Source of the DNA: Furcasterigmium furcatum
Lineage: Eukaryota; Ascomycota; Sordariomycetes; Glomerellales; Plectosphaerellaceae
Reading direction: 5' to 3'
NCBI GenBank assembly: GCA_001599815.1
Contig: BCIA01000001.1
Span: forward strand, 434,001-498,000
Length of the DNA stretch: 64,000 nucleotides
In this document: positions 12,511 to 24,102 of the stretch, one piece after another
How positions within the stretch are numbered: position 1 is the stretch's first letter
Layout of the letters: each line of letters starts with the position of its first letter
Made by a program: the position numbers and the translations under genes
The notes under the pieces: model-generated
What the model saw: the letters and a program-made list of their open reading frames with translations, nothing else
Database searches by the model: none
Told to the model about the DNA's origin: nothing

Positions 12511-14427
12511 ATGACATCCTCACATTCCGATAACCTGGCCCTTCCGGGGGCCTCGCGGCACCATGATTCAGAGTCGACACAGCCCAAGACGCCTGAACCC
12601 TTCGCCGCGCATGACGACATGCAACAACCCCCTTCGCCACCTCGCCCGAGGTTCAAGCTGAAAAGGCGCGTTGCCTCCAGCCTGAACGCCCCGACAGAGC
12701 AGTTCCTAGCATCAGTGGCCGCTGCAGATGTTCCGATTCCCAGCATAGAGGAGCCACACACGACCACAGACGACCTGATGAGCGATATGACACAAACTGA
12801 GTCCAAAGAACCCGGCTTCCTCGATGATAACTCTCTTCCCCGGGGCAGAACCCTCTCCCTCCCACGGACTCCAGCCCCGGGCTCTGCGCCATCTCTCTCC
12901 CCAAAACGCTATCCAGACTGGTCGATCGATCCGTACTGCAGCAGCATCGAATCAACGCCGGACTGCGAGTCCAGCCGCCCGTCGACGGCCGTTTCTACGC
13001 AAACCAGCGCTTCTCTGTTCAGCCGGTACTCCGTTACTTCTGAGGACTTGCAATGCATTGCCATGGACACCGTCGAGGTGGACGCCATGGCCAAATCCGC
13101 CGATGAGGACTCTTGCCTCGACACGTCCAAGTCCAAAGGCAAACGAAGAAAGGCCCATTGGACTCGGCCTATGAGCGACCACCTGTGGTCGACATATCTC
13201 GCCTACCTTGAAGACCCCAAGGTCACGCCTATCAGATTTAGCAGGAGCGGTATTCCGCCACACGGCGTCTGCGCCAGAGTGGCTCGCCAGGCGAAGAAGA
13301 CCTGGAGAGGCGCCAGCATATCGCATGGCAAGCATGACGCCGGCATTGAGGGGAAGAGCGGCAGCGCGACGCCGACGGCAGAGTCGCCGGCCACGTTCAT
13401 GCAATGGTCTCACACAGACTCCGCAGCTCGCGGTCATCTGAGAGCCCTGTGCAAGCTCAGGGCTACGTCCTCGACTACTCGGGCAACTCAGTACACGACG
13501 CATACTCCGACGCCATTTGGCAGGACAGCGGCACGTCTGCGTATGCGACGCACCACCCCTACCCCCTTTTCCTCCAAGGAGATGTGCATGTCGCTAGCTC
13601 TCAGCACTTGCGATTCCATGCAGCCGTCTGGGCCCCTGGCACAGCTTACCCAGGCTACACCGGAACCGATGGCCGAACGGGCACCTGCAGAAGACGCCCC
13701 ATTCACTGGCCTGGACGTACCTACCATTGGACGTCGGCGGCTTGCGTCTCCGTTTACTGCTCGAAGCTACGGCCCAAGCTCAACCGACGCCTTGGGCGCC
13801 GCCCTGGCCCTGGGACTGCAGCGCCAGACCCACACTATGGGGGCACAACGTGCGCTGCAGTCTCCTGCTAGGCTGACCCGCAGTCGATCCAACACGCAGA
13901 AGCGCAGGTCTCGGCAGTCGTCCATGGAGCCGCGTCGCACGAAGCGGCCCAGCTTGGGTTCGGATCTGTGGGTTCGTCCTTCGACACCTCCTGGTCCTAC
14001 CCCGGCGGAGTCGGTGCCTCCGAAACCTCATGCCGAGTTCAGCTCCAGCAACAACAGCCGCGACGATGAGCTGTTTGTGCCTCGCACCAATCTTCTTGAG
14101 ATGTTCTCTGCTTCCACATCCGGCGTCGGGGACGAGGCTTCAAGCCGCCCGCTTGCACGGGGGTTCGGACCTGGCGACGCTCATCCAGCTCGTCTGGGCT
14201 CGCCCTTTTCCTCAAACGCTAGTATCTCTTTCCCCAACCGGCTCATCAAGGGCGTTCCCTTGAGCCTGGGTTCTACCATTCGGCCTTTTGCCACGGCGCA
14301 GCGGCAAAATGATAACGCCCCTGCGCCCACGAGGGACTTGGATGGCCGCATGGCCTACCTGGATCAACGGCTACGGGAGCTCCGTCAGCGCGATATCAAC
14401 CGCAGACGGTCCGAGTCCCCATTCTAG
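12511..14427 (+). CDS. conserved fungal protein with SANT-like basic block, function unknown
   Basis: This single exon encodes 638 residues. Most of the protein is disordered and rich in Ser, Pro and Thr. About residues 208-270 form an ordered block beginning KGKRRKAHWTRPMSDHLW, with repeated tryptophans, and ending ARVARQAKKTWRG. It looks like a Myb/SANT-type DNA- or chromatin-binding helix bundle. A second conserved-looking patch (WSHTDSAARGHLRALCK) lies near residue 298. Basic runs such as KRRSRQ and RRTKRPS suggest a nuclear protein. The C-terminal 35 residues could form a short coiled coil. I cannot name the family. The leader seems to be about 2 kb long. The start at 12511 is preceded by CACC, a good context, and there is no in-frame alternative nearby with better coding character. 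Confidence 0.75.
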   Translation: MTSSHSDNLALPGASRHHDSESTQPKTPEPFAAHDDMQQPPSPPRPRFKLKRRVASSLNAPTEQFLASVAAADVPIPSIEEPHTTTDDLMSDMTQTESKEPGFLDDNSLPRGRTLSLPRTPAPGSAPSLSPKRYPDWSIDPYCSSIESTPDCESSRPSTAVSTQTSASLFSRYSVTSEDLQCIAMDTVEVDAMAKSADEDSCLDTSKSKGKRRKAHWTRPMSDHLWSTYLAYLEDPKVTPIRFSRSGIPPHGVCARVARQAKKTWRGASISHGKHDAGIEGKSGSATPTAESPATFMQWSHTDSAARGHLRALCKLRATSSTTRATQYTTHTPTPFGRTAARLRMRRTTPTPFSSKEMCMSLALSTCDSMQPSGPLAQLTQATPEPMAERAPAEDAPFTGLDVPTIGRRRLASPFTARSYGPSSTDALGAALALGLQRQTHTMGAQRALQSPARLTRSRSNTQKRRSRQSSMEPRRTKRPSLGSDLWVRPSTPPGPTPAESVPPKPHAEFSSSNNSRDDELFVPRTNLLEMFSASTSGVGDEASSRPLARGFGPGDAHPARLGSPFSSNASISFPNRLIKGVPLSLGSTIRPFATAQRQNDNAPAPTRDLDGRMAYLDQRLRELRQRDINRRRSESPF

Positions 14428-15872
14428 ACATGTTTCTTGTTCTCTTCTTATTCTTGTTGATATTTTTCTTCCTGCATCGACCGGCGAGAGAGCTCAGGTT
14501 CGGCAGCTGCCGGTACCCGACTCAACACCTCGGCTGCGACCCCTTTCTTCTTCCCTTTCGCTTTCCTGAACATATATTTGCCTTCGACCTAATAGGGGAC
14601 TGTGTGGCTGCTTGGAGACCTTTTCACCCATTCAGATTGTCATCAGAGGCGTGCGATCAGCGGCCCTGGCCCTGTTCTGTTGTTTGCTTTTCTTTTCTTC
14701 CTCTTCTCCTTCCCCCGCATCTTCCGGGGGTTTTGGGCATTGCTGGATCACACGAAAACGAGTCACGAAGATATGATGAATCATGAATGAATATTGGACC
14801 ATGACCTGCCCGGCGGGAGAGCCTGCGCTCGACCGCCGGACGGGTCGTCGATAGATAAGGCTCGATGCGCCCGTGGACCTCGGCTAAGGTTCGCGAGCCG
14901 GGCCGACGAGACTTTGCTACATACAGCTCGGAAGAGAAACGAGGGACCATTTCATGAGACTACGATGGATTGGTCCCGGCTTTCGAACCCAGGGGCTGAT
15001 GGCTTATGAATTGACGAATGATATGGATACGTGGACCTGTTGCTCGTCGCCGTGTTGTGAGGAGGTGTGAACATTGGCGTTCGGGATCAACCTCGCCATA
15101 ATATCACCACTCAACCACTGTAGCAGTCCAGCCTTTTCGAAGTCACCTTGACTGTTTGGCGCTCAGCACCACCGAAGACTGTGGACTCGGCGAACCTCAG
15201 GACCCAAAGGCGAGGTTGGTTGTTAGCTTGGCAACTTGGTCGTAGCCCTGCCGATAGGCCGACTGGGCCGTTTCACCCTAGTTCGGGAGGCGTACCCCGT
15301 CCGGGCCCGTGTCGAAAACCACGGACTACGCGTGGCAAAGGTGGGAAAACACCTCTATCGGCCGAAGCAAGTTTTGCCGGGTCCGTCTTCCTCGTCGTGG
15401 GGGACCGGGGCCGGGATGTGGTCCATGTTGCTGATGCGGAGTTAGGATGTTTCGTCTTGGGGACGAAGACGCTGGGACGAACATTTACAGGGTAGCCCGG
15501 GATATAGGTAGGGAAGAGTGTTTAGATTAATTAGGTCCTACTCTAAGCACTGCGATCTGAGTCTTCATCAGATGGCACCCCGATAATGTCTGCTCGTATA
15601 GCAGCGGCCGCATTATGATGTGCCCGGCCGTCCTTGTCATTACTCCCCGCAACTTCCAATAGCTCATGTACAAGAAGAGCAAGAGCCTCGCTCTCTCGAT
15701 CGGCGGTGCCGAGACTCCCTGCTGTCGTGATCGCAGGGATCAGGATGGCTTCTCGAGGAGCGGAGCGAGATGCATCTGCGCATCACGGTGCTCGAGTAGG
15801 CAAGAAGTGGATTTTTTTTGGGGTATGTCGTGCGTCGGCTTTCAACTCGTAAAGGGGTCCGTCCGCCCGGAC
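14428..15872. other. intergenic, convergent 3' ends
   Basis: This lies between the SANT-like gene (+) and the BTB gene (-). No supported gene is visible. A sequence at 14980-15000 superficially resembles a tRNA T-loop but lacks a pairing stem. Confidence 0.5.
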
Positions 15873-16937
15873 TCAGAATGCCGCCACCGTCTTGACCTTG
15901 GGTGTCTGAGGCCGGAGAGGTTGAGGGACGTGATCCGGGAATTCGAAACGAGGAAGCGAATTTACCGGACACGACGGAGACTTGACGTGCTTGATCGATT
16001 TCGGCAGCTTTGCGGCCGATGATATGTCGAGACACGACGGCGACTTGCCGTGGCGACCCTTCCTGGGCAGCCTGTTCGATCGCGTGTCCATGATCAGCGG
16101 CACTTCCATTTGAGCACTCTCCTTCTCGACAGCACGGGCAGTGTGTGGGCACCGCCGCTCGCCCACGGAGGCGCGGTGGGTGTGGAAGGAACATTGCCTG
16201 AAACCAAACTGGCGCTCATCGTTGCGAAGCCTGTTGGCATGGATTCGCAGCTGGGGGTTCTTGATTCGAGCATCCAACTTGCCGCTCTTGAGCTTCGCGA
16301 CGTGAAGGACGTACTCCGTGTTGAAGTCATCGTAGAGACCGAACAGCTTCTCAAACTGAGATGGTTCGCTGTGCACCCTGAGTGGGCTCTGGCCACCAGC
16401 AAGTGACCAAGCCACCATTGCAACAGCCCATCGCCTCAGCCGTATTGTCACCCATGCGTCTCGTTCGCCGAATAGGAACGTGATGAAAGCGGCCGAGACG
16501 TCCCAGTCTCTCCGGAGGTAAAGGTCTTGAAGGGTATCGATGGATGTGTCCTGTAGTTGATCAAGGCCATGGCGAGCAGCAAAGATGTGCAAGTGAACTA
16601 GAGCCCAGTGGAAGCGCAGAGCTGCGGTCTCGGTGGCATCGCTAGCGGCATTCAGCTGTTCATCCAGATGTCGACGGAAGGAATCTCTGTGATGAAGCCA
16701 GGCGCTGAAGAGCTCGAACATGGCAGGGGACTCGTCAACAAGCCGGATAGGGGAGGTGGCTCTTTGAGCCGGCAGCCAGACAGGGACGGCCTTTTGTATG
16801 GATGACAGCCGAACCAGCCCTGCAGGACTCTCGTCAAGGCGGTCTCGAAAATAGGGTGCGGCATCACTGAGAAGCTTCTTGTTGACTTGAAACTCTCTGG
16901 ATTCGGGGCCAACGATGACACGAGCAAGCTCGCTCAT
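15873..16937 (-). CDS. BTB/POZ domain protein
   Basis: This single exon encodes 354 residues. Residues 1-130 look like the degenerate BTB/POZ domain common in filamentous fungi. It opens with IVGPESREFQVNKKLLSDAAPYF, where the first strand and helix place the protein near a membrane-free dimer interface. It later has the FELFSAWLHH segment. A helical region follows to about residue 230. The C-terminal third is basic and low in hydrophobics. It contains FGFRQCSFHTHRASVGERRCPHT, a Cys/His cluster, and two copies of a KSPSC motif. Fungal BTB proteins of this kind belong to large, fast-evolving families, and few have known partners. The Cys/His cluster may bind metal, which is inference. The start at 16937 gives the BTB fold without a leader extension. 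Confidence 0.7.
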   Translation of the reverse strand: MSELARVIVGPESREFQVNKKLLSDAAPYFRDRLDESPAGLVRLSSIQKAVPVWLPAQRATSPIRLVDESPAMFELFSAWLHHRDSFRRHLDEQLNAASDATETAALRFHWALVHLHIFAARHGLDQLQDTSIDTLQDLYLRRDWDVSAAFITFLFGERDAWVTIRLRRWAVAMVAWSLAGGQSPLRVHSEPSQFEKLFGLYDDFNTEYVLHVAKLKSGKLDARIKNPQLRIHANRLRNDERQFGFRQCSFHTHRASVGERRCPHTARAVEKESAQMEVPLIMDTRSNRLPRKGRHGKSPSCLDISSAAKLPKSIKHVKSPSCPVNSLPRFEFPDHVPQPLRPQTPKVKTVAAF

Positions 16938-19404
16938 GGAGGAGCTGGAGGTGCATGTGTAAGCGCATAGTTCGCGAAAAAGGGGTGGCAGCCAACGAGG
17001 AACTTACAGGCTTACAAACGAGGACATGGAAGCATGATGAATCAGAGCCCTGGGTCTCGCCATGACGACTGTGTTTGATGAGGAAGGCGAACCGGCGCTT
17101 TGGAAATGAAATCGCACTTGAAGGTGAAGAAGTGAAGACGAACGAAGGGCGGGCCAAAGGTCATGTAGTACAGTACGCAGGAGGCCACTCTCTCAGAGAG
17201 CTTGGGAGAACCATCCAGGGCAGCAGGTGTGACGAGAGCTTGAGCTCGAGCTTAAGAGGCGGTCTTAAGGTGGGAGAACATGCTCGGCGAAAAAGATAGC
17301 CCCCGGCAAGGCGACATCCCTCGAGGAGACGGGACTGTTCACCCTTACACGGGATCGCTGGAGCCGGTATGCCAGCAACCTTATCGGGTTCTAGGCCACG
17401 ATGGTTAGGCGCTTTAGCCGGTTTCAAAGAGCTCCCCCAGCCCAGGATCCAGCAAGCTGACAGAAATGCCCGATGTCATCGACCTGGCTTTGCTGGCCTG
17501 GAGGCTGTAAGCTGCTGTGCAGGCGGCAAGTGGAAGCGGAGGGGCGGGCGGGGGACAGGGGTCAGGTTTCATGCCGCGACTTTCAAAACGAGCAGGGCAA
17601 CTGTGCAGCGGGAGAGAGAACAAGGCTTGGCCGCTGAGAACCTGAGAGGGATGGAGGGTTGCTTCAGGTGCTGGCCGCCACGAACGGACGGGACGAATGA
17701 GGTGCACCGGTTCACAATGACGGGCATTAGTCGCCGTCATATAGGCCGGGAAGACCGCTGCGGGATGCTGTCAAACGGTGGTCGCGCTCCATCGATGGTC
17801 GTCGCACCAGGGGCTCGGGGGCGGCATGCCACGGCACTTGCGCCGCAGGCGAAGGACGGCGGGACTGCCGGGTGGTCCGTTCAGCAGGAATCGAGTATTC
17901 CGTGTCTCTCTTCTTCTCCGTGGTGTTTTTGCGCTGCAAGGGACAGGTGGCACTGCAAGCAGGCGGCGTGCGGATCGAAAGCGTCCAGACGACGACCAGA
18001 CGCCAAGTCGACGATCGCCTTCACATATTCCCCGACCCCTGGCCTGCCCTGCCTGCTTGCTTGCCCCGGGCTCGCTTCCAATTGCTGTGCATGTGGGAAG
18101 GCCATGGCCCATCGGTGTAGGTGGTGCGCACAGAGCACTTGCTCGGTCCGTTAACCATGTCCATAGTCCGTGAACCCGGCCTCCGCATTGATGAAAGCGC
18201 AATCAAGTGGCCGCCCCTCGACAACCGTCACGAAGGCAGGTAGCATTGGGTGTCTGTCAGATACCTGGCCTCTGCGGAGATGCAGTGACACCTGGGCGAT
18301 CGCGTGCAGCTGAGATTGCGATCCTGCGTGATGGGCGGCCGGCTATCCAGAGGAAACAGGTCCGAGGGTACGAGCGAGCGAGCGATTGAGGGGCGAGTCC
18401 GTGGATAAGGACGAGCATCTGAGGCTCGAGACACGCAAGCAGGGGGGGGGATCTCTCTGAAGACTGGGAAGAATACGGCGCTGTATGCAAAGTCCGCGGG
18501 ACCTGACAGTCAGGAGGCGACCAATTGAATGAGTGTTCACGATCCACGAGAGAATGTTTGAGAAGAAGACGATGGCCCGCGTTGAACTCCGGTCCGCCGT
18601 CAGTATGTAACAGGCCCCGGAAGCTCCTTCCTCCCCTGGCTGCTCCCTCCAAGTCCTGTCGAATTGTAGGTTGGGTCCCGTCCAGCCAGTCACACAGCCA
18701 CGGAGAGCTCCCTCAGGGGCTCCAACATTATTACCTCAGCAGCGCCAGGCCGTTTCGGGTCCGTGGGAACTTCCCTTCCAAACCGGCCGGTTCTGCACCG
18801 GCTCACCGCCTCAAGTGAAGCTCTCGGGTGCTGGGCTGCAGAATCACCGAGAAGCAATTGGACCCTGAGGTGTGAAGTGAAAGTACCCCGCCAACCGCTC
18901 CGTGCTGCCATTGGCCCAATTCGACAGAGCTCGACTCGACCCCTCCTTCCACGTTCCCTGGACGCAGTCAATTGCTGAATTTTACCCCGCTAAGGTCGTC
19001 CCAATCTCGCACTAACAGAGCCAAACCCTTTCCGCAGAGCTTCACCACCAAAACCCCGCCGCGCCTGTTGCCAGGCGAGAGAAAAAAAATCCGCCGCGCC
19101 GACCTCGCTCTCCCGCGGTGTAGCCACTACGATTCACTGCCAGGCGCACGCAATTTACCCTTGGCCGTTCTCGCTGTGGTTGCCCCTCCTGCCCCCCGCT
19201 CTAGTCCAACTCTCCTGCTCTCTTCCTTCTTAACCTCTCCCCGCCTTTGCCTCGCATTCGATTTTTCTTCCTCCTTTTCCCTTCTCCTCCCAACCGCCCT
19301 ACCCATTCCTCTTTCCAAATACCTCCCTTCCTCATCCACGGCGGGGTATCAACACGCGTTCTCTCTTCTCCCACCACATAATACCCTTCTACAACACAGC
19401 CAAG
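16938..19404. other. divergent intergenic region and MET6 leader
   Basis: This 2.5 kb lies between the BTB gene (-) and methionine synthase (+). Open frames in 17.3-18.9 kb overlap on both strands and have no domain. A run of nine G lies at 18442-18450. From about 18,970 the plus strand becomes CT-rich, typical of the promoter and leader of a highly expressed fungal gene. Confidence 0.5.
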
Positions 19405-21872
19405 ATGGTTCAGTCTTCGGTTCTTGGTTTCCCCCGCATGGGTGTGAACCGTGACCTCAAGAAGGCCACCGAGGCCTACTGGGGCGGCAAGCTCTCTCGC
19501 GATGAGCTCCTCGCCGAGGGCAAGAGGCTGCGTCTCGCCCACTGGAAGATCCAGAAGGATGCCGGCGTCGACATCATCCCCAGCAACGACTTCGCCTACT
19601 ACGACCAGGTCCTCGACCACATCCAGCTCTTCAACGTATGTCCCTCATGACACATTGCCCCTTTTCCATCTAGCCAGAAATGCTAATTCTCCTCCCAGGT
19701 CATCCCCCCTCGCTACGCCGAGACCAAGCTCGAGCCCATTGACGAGTACTTTGCCATGGGCCGTGGCCACCAGAAGGACGGCATCGACGTCCCCTCCCTG
19801 GTAAGCGCCGATCCCCCTCTTTGCCAAGGCAGACAGATACCCCTCGTCCAAAAAAACACAAGAAGAATGTTGGCTGATTTTATATCCCTCTTCAGGAAAT
19901 GGTCAAGTGGTTCGACTCCAACTACCACTACGTCAAGCCTACCTTCCAGGATGGCCAGACCTTCAAGCTCGCCGCCAACCCCAAGCCCGTTGCCCAGTTC
20001 CTCGAGGCCAAGGAGGCCGGCATCGTCACCCGCCCCGTCCTTCTCGGACCCGTCTCGTTCCTCCACCTCGGCAAGCCCGACCGTGGCCAGTCCGTTGACC
20101 CCATCACCCTCCTCGACCAGCTCCTTCCCGTCTACGTCGAGCTCCTCCAGCAGCTGAAGGCTGCCGGTGCCGAGAGCGTCCAGATCGACGAGCCCATCCT
20201 GGTCTTCGACCTGCCCGAGAAGTCCAAGGCTGCTTTCAAGCCCGCCTACGAGAAGCTCGGCACTGCTGGCATCGACATCGTCCTTGCCACCTACTTCGGT
20301 GACATCGTCCACAACATTGACGTTCTCGCCGCCACCAGCCACCTGCACGGCATTCACGTCGACCTTGTCCGCAACCCCGAGCAGCTTGACACCGTCATCG
20401 AGAACCTCGGCCCCAAGCAGGTCCTCTCTGCCGGTGTTGTCGACGGCCGTAACATCTGGAAGACCAACTTCAGCAAGGCCATTGACGTCGTCAAGAAGGC
20501 CATTGCCAAGCTCGGCGAGGAGCGCGTCATCGTCGCCACCTCTTCTTCCCTCCTCCACACCCCTCACACTCTCGCCTCCGAGAAGAAGCTGCCCGAGGAG
20601 GTCTACGCCTGGTTCTCCTTCGCCTCCGAGAAGGCCGTCGAGGTCGCCACCATCGCCAAGGCCATCACTGATGCCGCCTCCGTCCAGGCTCAGCTTGATG
20701 CCAACGCCAAGGACATCCACTCCCGCGCCACCTCTGCGCGCACCAACGACCCCAACGTCAAGAAGCGCCAGTCTGAGGTCACCGCCGAGATGCACAACAG
20801 GAAGAGCGCCTTCCCCGAGCGTATTGCCGCTCAGCGCAAGCACCTGAACCTGCCCCTCTTCCCCACCACCACCATCGGCTCCTTCCCCCAGACCAAGGAG
20901 ATCCGTATCCAGCGCAACAAGTTCACCAAGGGTGAGATCACCGCCGCTGAGTACGAGAAGTTCATCGAGAAGGAGATGGACGACACCATCAAGATCCAGG
21001 ATGAGCTCGACCTCGACGTCTTCGTCCACGGTGAGCCCGAGCGTAACGACATGGTCCAGTACTTCGGTGAGCGCATGGACGGCTACGTGTTCACCACCCA
21101 CGCCTGGGTCCAGTCCTACGGCTCCCGCTGCGTCCGCCCCCCCATTGTTGTCGGTGACATCTCTCGCCGCAACAACGAGGCCATGACCGTCAAGGAGTCC
21201 AAGTACGCTGCCGCCCACTCCAAGAAGCCCATGAAGGGCATGCTTACCGGCCCCATCACCTGCTTGCGCTGGTCTTTCCCCCGTGACGACGTCCACCAGT
21301 CCGTCCAGGCCCAGCAGCTCGCCCTCGCCCTCCGCGACGAGGTCGTCGACCTCGAGGCTGCCGGCATCTACGTCATCCAGGTCGATGAGCCTGCCCTGCG
21401 TGAGGGTCTCCCTCTCCGCTCCGGCAAGGAGCGCGAGGCCTACCTCGCCTGGGCCGTCGACTCCTTCAAGCTGTCGACCGCCGGCATCGCCGACTCCACC
21501 CAGATCCACTCCCACTTCTGCTACTCCGAGTTCCAGGACTTCTTCCACGCCATCGCGGCCCTGGATGCCGATGTCCTGTCCATCGAGAACAGCAAGTCTG
21601 ATGCCAAGCTCCTCCGCGTCTTCGACGACGAGGCCTACCCCCGCCACATCGGCCCCGGTGTCTACGACATCCACTCTCCCCGTGTTCCCTCGGAGCAGGA
21701 GATCAAGGACCGCATCGAGGAGATGCTCAGCAACGGCCTGCGCCCCGAGCAGCTCTGGATCAACCCCGACTGCGGTCTCAAGACCCGCCAGTGGGCCGAG
21801 ACCAAGGCTGCCCTGACCAACCTGGTCAACGCTGCCAAGTTCTACCGCCAGAAGTACGCCGACAAGGCCTAA
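19405..21872 (+). CDS. MET6: cobalamin-independent methionine synthase
   Basis: Three exons, 19405-19635, 19699-19800 and 19896-21872, encode 769 residues, the usual MetE/Met6 length. The enzyme transfers a methyl group from 5-methyltetrahydropteroyl-triglutamate to homocysteine in the cytosol, the last step of methionine synthesis. The N-terminus has the family start SSVLGFPRMGVNRDLKKA. The second half carries TTTIGSFPQTKEIR. Zinc ligands line up with the E. coli set: His651 and Cys653 (HSHFCYS), Glu675 (SIENSKSD) and Cys737 (NPDCGLKTR). Codon use is extremely biased to C/G at third positions, a sign of strong expression. This also creates a long open frame on the opposite strand. The start follows CCAAG and is the only one giving the conserved N-terminus. 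Confidence 0.97.
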
Positions 21873-22815
21873 ATGGTCGTCGGACGCGCGTGTGTAATAG
21901 GAAGGGGACGATGATTTAGCGACTTTTGATGACGACGGTGACGATGATTGGTCTTTTCAACAGACAACGATGTGGCAATACCCATGGGGAGATGATGATT
22001 TCGGCAAAAGCACCAGGGGCGGGGGGACACATTCAACATTGGCGTTCTTTTACATCCACCATCTCCATGGCGTTGCAGGGACGGGATGGGACAAATATTG
22101 GGAAAAGTGCATTCAACAGATACCGCTTTCAGGGAAGGGTGGTTCAGAGGTAGTAGACTAGAATGAGACGCCCCTTAACGGGCAGATAGTCTAACAACGA
22201 GCAACAACACGCTCGATTACTCTCGAGACCTGCCAGTTCGATCGTGTGGTATCTGTCATTGCCAACTGTCCGAGCCTGTTGTGAGAATGGTTGTGTATTA
22301 GTGAGTGAATAAGGGATGCCTGATGATGCTGTTTCTACCCCAGAACTGGTCTCCTGTGTGAGTAACCCATTGTATGGATCTTCAGAGAGTGGAACTGAAA
22401 ATGGCGCGGTTTACGCCGGCGGCGATGAGTAACCGAGGGACAAGAAAAGGAGGAAACCTGCCTTACTAAGTTAGGGAACACCGAGAGGAGGAGGCGCTTA
22501 TCAATCAACGGCTCTGTAAGTCGGCACTCGGAGCACGTCATTGACCCCTGAGCGGCGCCGTTAGGACTAGGGGCGACGTGGAGTAATAATTAGTAAGTTA
22601 CGGCTTTGAGTGAGTTGCCTTGGCAGGAAGGAGTGAATGAGTGAGTGCCCGAGAGAGAGAGACAGGGCATTTCTGTGCTGGGCCATATAACGCGGGGTTC
22701 CCCTTTTTGTTCCAGAAGCTATTCTGAACCTTATCAACTCAGTCAATACACCACTCCGAGTTAGACTCCAATTTGTTTTTGTTCTCAAGAGACACCCTTC
22801 ATTAGAACGGACGAC
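21873..22815. other. intergenic, MET6 3' end to OYE promoter
   Basis: This holds the 3' region of methionine synthase, rich in GATGA repeats, and then the promoter of the flavin oxidoreductase gene. A GA-rich stretch lies near 22625-22670. No gene is visible. Confidence 0.5.
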
Positions 22816-24102
22816 ATGGCTCCAGCCACTGCGAATAAGCCGGCCTCCGGCGTGCCGTATTACACGCCGGCACAGGAACCCCCGGCGGGAAGCGTTACCA
22901 ACGTCAGCACGGCGCCGACGCTCTTCCGGCCCCTGCGCATCCGCGACGTCGAGCTGTCGAACCGCTTCATCGTGTCGCCCATGTGCCAGTACTCAGCCCA
23001 GGATGGCCACCTAACGGACTACCACCTCGTGCACCTCGGCCAGTTCGCCCTGTCCGGCGCGGCCCTCACCATCATCGAGGCCACCGCCGTCGAGCCCCGC
23101 GGCCGCATCTCCCCCGAGGACTCGGGCCTCTGGACGGACTCGCAGATCCCGCCGCTCAAGCGCATCACGGACTTCATCCACTCCCAGAACCAGGCCGCGG
23201 GCATCCAGCTCGCCCACGCCGGCAGGAAGGCGAGCACCCTCGCCCCCTGGCTGCAGACGCCCGATGGCAAGCGAGCGACCGCCCAGGCTGACGAGGGCGG
23301 CTGGCCCGACGACGTCGTCGCCCCCTCCGCCATCCCCTTCTCGGCGGCCTACCCCCAGCCGCGCGCCCTGACGACCGAGGAGGTCGAGGGCCTCGTGCGC
23401 GCCTTCGCCGACAGCGCGCGCCGCGCCGTCCAGGCCGGGTTCGACGTGATCGAGATCCACGCCGCCCACGGGTACCTCCTCACCGAGTTCCTGAGCCCGC
23501 TGTCGAACCGCCGCACGGACAAGTACGGCGGCAGCTTCGAGAACCGGGCACGGTTCCTGGTCGAGACTGTCGCGGCCGTGAGGGCCGTGATCCCCGCCGG
23601 CATGCCGCTGCTCGTGCGCATCTCGGCGACGGAGTGGATGGAGCACGGCGGTGAGCCGTCGTGGGACCTGGCGCAGTCGATCCAGCTCGCGAAGCTGCTG
23701 CCGGACCTGGGCGTCGACTTCCTCGACGTGTCGTCCGGGGGCAACAGCGCGGAGCAGAAGATCGAGATCCACAAGTACTATCAGGTGTCTCTCGCGGGGC
23801 AGATCCGCGAGGCGCTGCGGGCGGAGGGCAAGAGCCTGCTGATCGGCGCCGTGGGGATGATCTCGGAGGCCGAGATGGCGAGGGGCATCGTGGAGGAGAA
23901 CGGCGTGGGCGCTGCCGGGGCGAAGACGGTGGAGATCGAGGAGGAGCACGGGCAGAAGACGCAGGCGGATGCGGTGCTCATCGCGAGGGAGTTCCTGAGA
24001 GATCCGCACTTTGTGCTGAATGTTGCGAAGGAGCTGGGTGTTGACGTGCGGTGGCCGAACCAGTATCACAGGGCGCCGAGGAAGCCGGTTGGGAAGCTGT
24101 GA
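22816..24102 (+). CDS. Old Yellow Enzyme family NADH:flavin oxidoreductase
   Basis: This intronless gene encodes 428 residues in a TIM-barrel FMN enzyme of the bacterial YqjM-like class of Old Yellow Enzymes. Such enzymes reduce activated C=C bonds of enals, enones or related xenobiotics using NAD(P)H. Visible motifs are SPMCQYS with Cys57, which in YqjM tunes the flavin, IQLAHAGRKAS with His134, and the substrate-binding IEIHAAHGYLLTEFLSP with His215 and His218. RRTDKYGGSFENR and the late phosphate-binding region IGAVGMISEAE complete the family pattern. The N-terminal 35 residues before TLFRPLRIRD are extra and Pro-rich. No targeting signal is obvious. The physiological substrate is unknown. 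Neighbouring genes do not suggest a pathway. Confidence 0.92.
   Translation: MAPATANKPASGVPYYTPAQEPPAGSVTNVSTAPTLFRPLRIRDVELSNRFIVSPMCQYSAQDGHLTDYHLVHLGQFALSGAALTIIEATAVEPRGRISPEDSGLWTDSQIPPLKRITDFIHSQNQAAGIQLAHAGRKASTLAPWLQTPDGKRATAQADEGGWPDDVVAPSAIPFSAAYPQPRALTTEEVEGLVRAFADSARRAVQAGFDVIEIHAAHGYLLTEFLSPLSNRRTDKYGGSFENRARFLVETVAAVRAVIPAGMPLLVRISATEWMEHGGEPSWDLAQSIQLAKLLPDLGVDFLDVSSGGNSAEQKIEIHKYYQVSLAGQIREALRAEGKSLLIGAVGMISEAEMARGIVEENGVGAAGAKTVEIEEEHGQKTQADAVLIAREFLRDPHFVLNVAKELGVDVRWPNQYHRAPRKPVGKL

Noticed and set aside
14970..15000. GTTCGAA-type sequence (minus strand) resembling a tRNA T-loop
   Set aside because: The flanking 5 bp do not form a stem and no D-arm or anticodon arm is found at the right distance.
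17369..18154. 261-codon open frame upstream of MET6
   Set aside because: It is Arg/Gly/Ala/Cys-rich with no motif, and frames on the other strand are equally long.
19713..21674. 653-codon open frame antisense to methionine synthase
   Set aside because: It mirrors the extreme C/G third-position bias of MET6 exon 3: its residues are low-complexity Val, Gly, Leu and Asp, with no domain. It also crosses a MET6 exon-intron boundary. It is a compositional shadow.
22816..24102. 352-codon open frame antisense to the flavin oxidoreductase
   Set aside because: It is Arg/Asp/Val/Leu-rich, arises from GC-rich codons on the other strand, and carries no motif.
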